From NCBI GenBank assembly GCA_029288515.1, contig JARIHB010000076.1:1-7474 (forward strand): a DNA stretch of 7,474 nucleotides. Direction: 5' to 3'. This document shows positions 5,324 to 7,474 of the stretch, piece after piece. The DNA comes from Candidatus Saccharimonadota bacterium. GTDB taxonomy: Bacteria > Patescibacteriota > Saccharimonadia > Saccharimonadales > UBA4665. Positions within the stretch are counted from its first letter, which is position 1. Every line of letters starts with the position of its first letter. The position numbers were made by a program, and so were the translations under genes. A model generated the notes under the pieces. It did not search any database and was not told the origin of the DNA. It worked only from the letters and a program-made list of their open reading frames with translations.

Positions 5324-6766
5324 CTATTCGTAATGCAGGGCGTCCACAGGGTTGAGTTTGGCAGCACGCCGTGCGGGGTAGAGGCCGGCTAGGGTGCCGA
5401 CGATTGTAGTAAGTGCAACGACTGCAAAGATCAGCCAAATTGGCAAGGTAAAGATATTGGAGCTACCGATGTTATTCGAGTTTAGCTGTCTGTTGACGAT
5501 GGGGTTGGCAATAAGTATTGCAGCGTAACCTACGCCCAGGCCAACAAGGCCACCGAAGAAGCCGAGCAATGACGCTTCAATGGTAAACAGCAGGCTGATA
5601 GTCGCTCGCCGGGCGCCAACGGCGCGCATAACACCGATTTCGCGGGTGCGTTCTAAGATGGACATGACCATGGTATTTACGACGCCTATGGCGGCGACTA
5701 CGAGTGCGATGCCGCCAATGCCGCCCAGCACCAGGCCGAGTATGTTAAAGATAGAAAGTTGTTGCTTGATGGCGGTCTGCGCATCTACGGCACCTACTTT
5801 GTACTGATTGCGGATATTTGTTGCTGTTTCGGCGGCGTGTGAGGCTTGGTCTACCTTAACGATGAATGAGTTGTAGCCTTGTTTAGCTAGTTCGTCGGTG
5901 ACTTTAACTTGAGATGGCTGGGGCTGGGTATTGCAGTTAGGCGTATGGCTGGCCCGGCATTTTTCCTGTGCGGCTTCCTGGTCGGCTTGAGTGATTTCCG
6001 CTGTGCGTTGTTCAAGCATACCCCGTGCCCAGGAGAGCGGTACGCGTATGGAATAGCTGTTATCGCTCGGTTCAATGATACCCACGACGGTTCCAGTGAG
6101 GGTTATAGGCGATTGTACGTAGTCGCGGCCGTCTGCGCCCGGGTGCGACTGGAACCAGGCCTGTTGATCTTTGAAGATTTTAAGCGGGTCACTGCCTGTG
6201 CCGTTGTACCAATTTTGGCTTACGAGTCCTACCTGCTTGCCGATGAGCGCCTGATAGTTGTTTTTAAAGCCAAGTTTGTCGGCGTAGTCGGCGGTGAGCG
6301 TAAGCGTACCGGTTGTGTCGGCGGCGGTAATATCACGGCCAGCCAGTACGTGATTAGGCAGAATGCCATTGGCGTCGTAGGCGACTACACGTTGCGTGCG
6401 CAGCTTCTGGTTACCGTAGGTGAGGGCTTGAAATTGTCCGACTTCGGTCTGCCGGGCAATACCGGTTACGTATTGCATTTTGCTAATCTTGGTAGCCATA
6501 TCATCGGTAAGCTTCACGCAGTCCTGACAGTTGCCTCCGTAGTAATCACCCCAGTTGATGTCGGTTTGTTGCGAGACGGCAATCTGCTGGAATGTGCCAT
6601 TGGCTTCGAACTGATTCGTCATGAATCCTTTTACACTGAAAACGGCCGCCAGCATAATGGTAACGCTCGTGGCGCCGATAACGACCGCAAAAATGGTGAG
6701 CGCCGACCGTAGCTTTTGCCGGCGGATATTACGGAAGGCGATGAGGAGGTAATCAATGAAGCGCAT
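5324..6766 (-). CDS. MacB/FtsX-type ABC transporter permease
   Basis: A 480-residue membrane protein of the type VII ABC family (MacB/LolC/FtsX), which couples cytoplasmic ATP hydrolysis to movements of an extracytoplasmic domain instead of forming a classic pore. The order is complete: cytoplasmic amphipathic start IAFRNIRRQKLRSALT (9-24), TM1 about 22-45, a large extracytoplasmic MacB_PCD-like domain about 46-335, then three helices at about 340-365, 393-420 and 440-463. The coupling motif ERTREIGVMRAVGARR is at 372-387. The C-terminus AGLYPARRAAKLNPVDALHYE, from residue 460 on, is the usual FtsX-domain end. The external domain carries two close cysteine pairs, C80/C83 and C270/C278. The start codon lies 2 bp after the stop of the ATPase gene, so the two are surely an operon with likely translational coupling. 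No membrane-fusion (MacA) gene is visible; it could lie beyond 7474. The substrate is unknown; peptide, lipid or cell-envelope roles are typical. Confidence 0.93.
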   Translation of the reverse strand: MRFIDYLLIAFRNIRRQKLRSALTIFAVVIGATSVTIMLAAVFSVKGFMTNQFEANGTFQQIAVSQQTDINWGDYYGGNCQDCVKLTDDMATKISKMQYVTGIARQTEVGQFQALTYGNQKLRTQRVVAYDANGILPNHVLAGRDITAADTTGTLTLTADYADKLGFKNNYQALIGKQVGLVSQNWYNGTGSDPLKIFKDQQAWFQSHPGADGRDYVQSPITLTGTVVGIIEPSDNSYSIRVPLSWARGMLEQRTAEITQADQEAAQEKCRASHTPNCNTQPQPSQVKVTDELAKQGYNSFIVKVDQASHAAETATNIRNQYKVGAVDAQTAIKQQLSIFNILGLVLGGIGGIALVVAAIGVVNTMVMSILERTREIGVMRAVGARRATISLLFTIEASLLGFFGGLVGLGVGYAAILIANPIVNRQLNSNNIGSSNIFTLPIWLIFAVVALTTIVGTLAGLYPARRAAKLNPVDALHYE

Positions 6767-6768
6767 GG

Positions 6769-7443
6769 CTAGCCCCGTACCATATGTCCGTCTTTAATCT
6801 GTATAACGCGGCCAGCTTGCCGGGCGATGGCGTTGTCATGAGTGATGACCAACAGCGTGATACCCTGCTTATTCAGGTCGCGCAACAATTTCATAATTTC
6901 CTCACCCCGAGCGCTGTCGAGGTTGCCGGTGGGCTCATCTGCGAGGATAATGTTTGGTTTTACGGCTAAAGCGCGGGCGATTGCCACCCGTTGGCGTTGG
7001 CCTCCGGACAACTGGCTGGGTCTGTGCTGCATGCGGTCCCCCAGACCCACTGCTTCCAGGCACTCCTGGGCACGGGCTTTGCGCTCTTTTGGCTTCATGC
7101 GCGCAAACACCAGGGGGAGCATAACATTTTCCATGGCGGTTTGCGTGCCTTGCAGATTAAACGATTGGAACACAAAACCGATATGCTGGTTGCGGTAGTC
7201 GGAAAGCTGCCGGTCGCTGACGTGTGACAAATCATTGCCATCCACAATGACGGTACCGGAGGTGGGTTGGTCGAGGCCACCGATGATGTTCGCTAACGTG
7301 GACTTGCCTGAGCCTGACGGTCCGGTTATAGCTACGAACTCACCGGATTGAATCGTGCAGCTTATACCATCGAGTGCGTTTAATGTCTCGTCGCCGAGAT
7401 GATACGTTCTGGTAAGGTTTTTTATTTCTATGACAGCTGGCAT
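6769..7443 (-). CDS. ABC transporter ATP-binding protein, LolD/MacB class
   Basis: A 224-residue ATPase subunit, the normal length for LolD/FtsE/MacB-NBD proteins, acting as a dimer on the cytoplasmic face of the permease encoded directly downstream. All motifs are intact: Walker A GPSGSGKST (41-49), Q-loop Q93 in FVFQSFNL, signature LSGGQRQR (145-152), Walker B IILADE (165-170) with catalytic E170, D-loop NLDS (174-177) and H-loop H202. The segment 'YHLGDETLNALDGIS' near residue 14 has the A-loop Tyr14 and is typical of this class. It is fully canonical and should be active. Only 31 bp upstream lie in the window: there is no Shine-Dalgarno sequence near ATG 7443 and the promoter cannot be settled. 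An upstream gene such as a membrane-fusion protein may exist outside the window. It ends with TAG, 2 bp before the permease start. Confidence 0.96.
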   Translation of the reverse strand: MPAVIEIKNLTRTYHLGDETLNALDGISCTIQSGEFVAITGPSGSGKSTLANIIGGLDQPTSGTVIVDGNDLSHVSDRQLSDYRNQHIGFVFQSFNLQGTQTAMENVMLPLVFARMKPKERKARAQECLEAVGLGDRMQHRPSQLSGGQRQRVAIARALAVKPNIILADEPTGNLDSARGEEIMKLLRDLNKQGITLLVITHDNAIARQAGRVIQIKDGHMVRG

Positions 7444-7474
7444 GAAGTTGTCTTTATGTAATCCTAGTATCTGT

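Noticed and set aside
5909..6712. Long plus-strand open frame (267 codons) opposite the permease
   Set aside because: It is the mirror of a clear MacB-type permease with recognised motifs; its product is Cys/Arg-rich with no family resemblance and no ribosome site.

Overview
The window is a compact, gene-dense piece of a small bacterial genome, with eight protein-coding genes and short spacers. TGA ends the gene at 2256-2258, so UGA acts as a normal stop and the standard bacterial code fits; this argues against Gracilibacteria/SR1. The gene mix (stand-alone Nudix hydrolases, a TfoX N-terminal-domain protein, a MacB-type exporter pair, a minimal P-loop kinase), together with starts that mostly lack a Shine-Dalgarno sequence, suggests a Patescibacteria/CPR member, possibly Saccharibacteria. 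That assignment is inference: the window carries no rRNA or other phylogenetic marker.

Layout. 72-584 (+) is an isopentenyl-diphosphate-isomerase-like Nudix protein with a degenerate Nudix box, visibly AT-richer than the rest. 681-944 (+) is a small protein with two membrane helices. It converges, with 2 bp between stops, on 947-1684 (-), a sugar-phosphate-type nucleotidyltransferase with a good promoter and ribosome binding site. A 160-bp divergent spacer follows, then 1845-2258 (+), a canonical Nudix hydrolase. Another 160-bp spacer holds a possible terminator, a promoter and a leader hairpin. It leads into 2419-4317 (+), a 632-residue protein that I read as a phytanoyl-CoA-dioxygenase-like (PhyH) Fe(II)/2-oxoglutarate oxygenase with long unexplained N- and C-terminal parts.

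Next come 4391-4708 (+), a TfoX N-terminal-domain protein with an apparently leaderless promoter, and 4671-5249 (-), a P-loop nucleoside/dephospho-CoA-kinase-like protein; their 3' ends overlap by 38 bp. The right end is a two-gene operon on the minus strand: an ABC ATPase (6769-7443) followed after 2 bp by its MacB/FtsX-type permease (5324-6766).

How the genes work together: only the ABC pair is a clear functional unit. The remaining genes look like separate, individually promoted housekeeping or accessory units, several acting on nucleotides or nucleotide-activated compounds. I see no tRNA, rRNA, CRISPR array, insertion sequence, attachment site or origin. The most unusual item is the dioxygenase-like multidomain protein.
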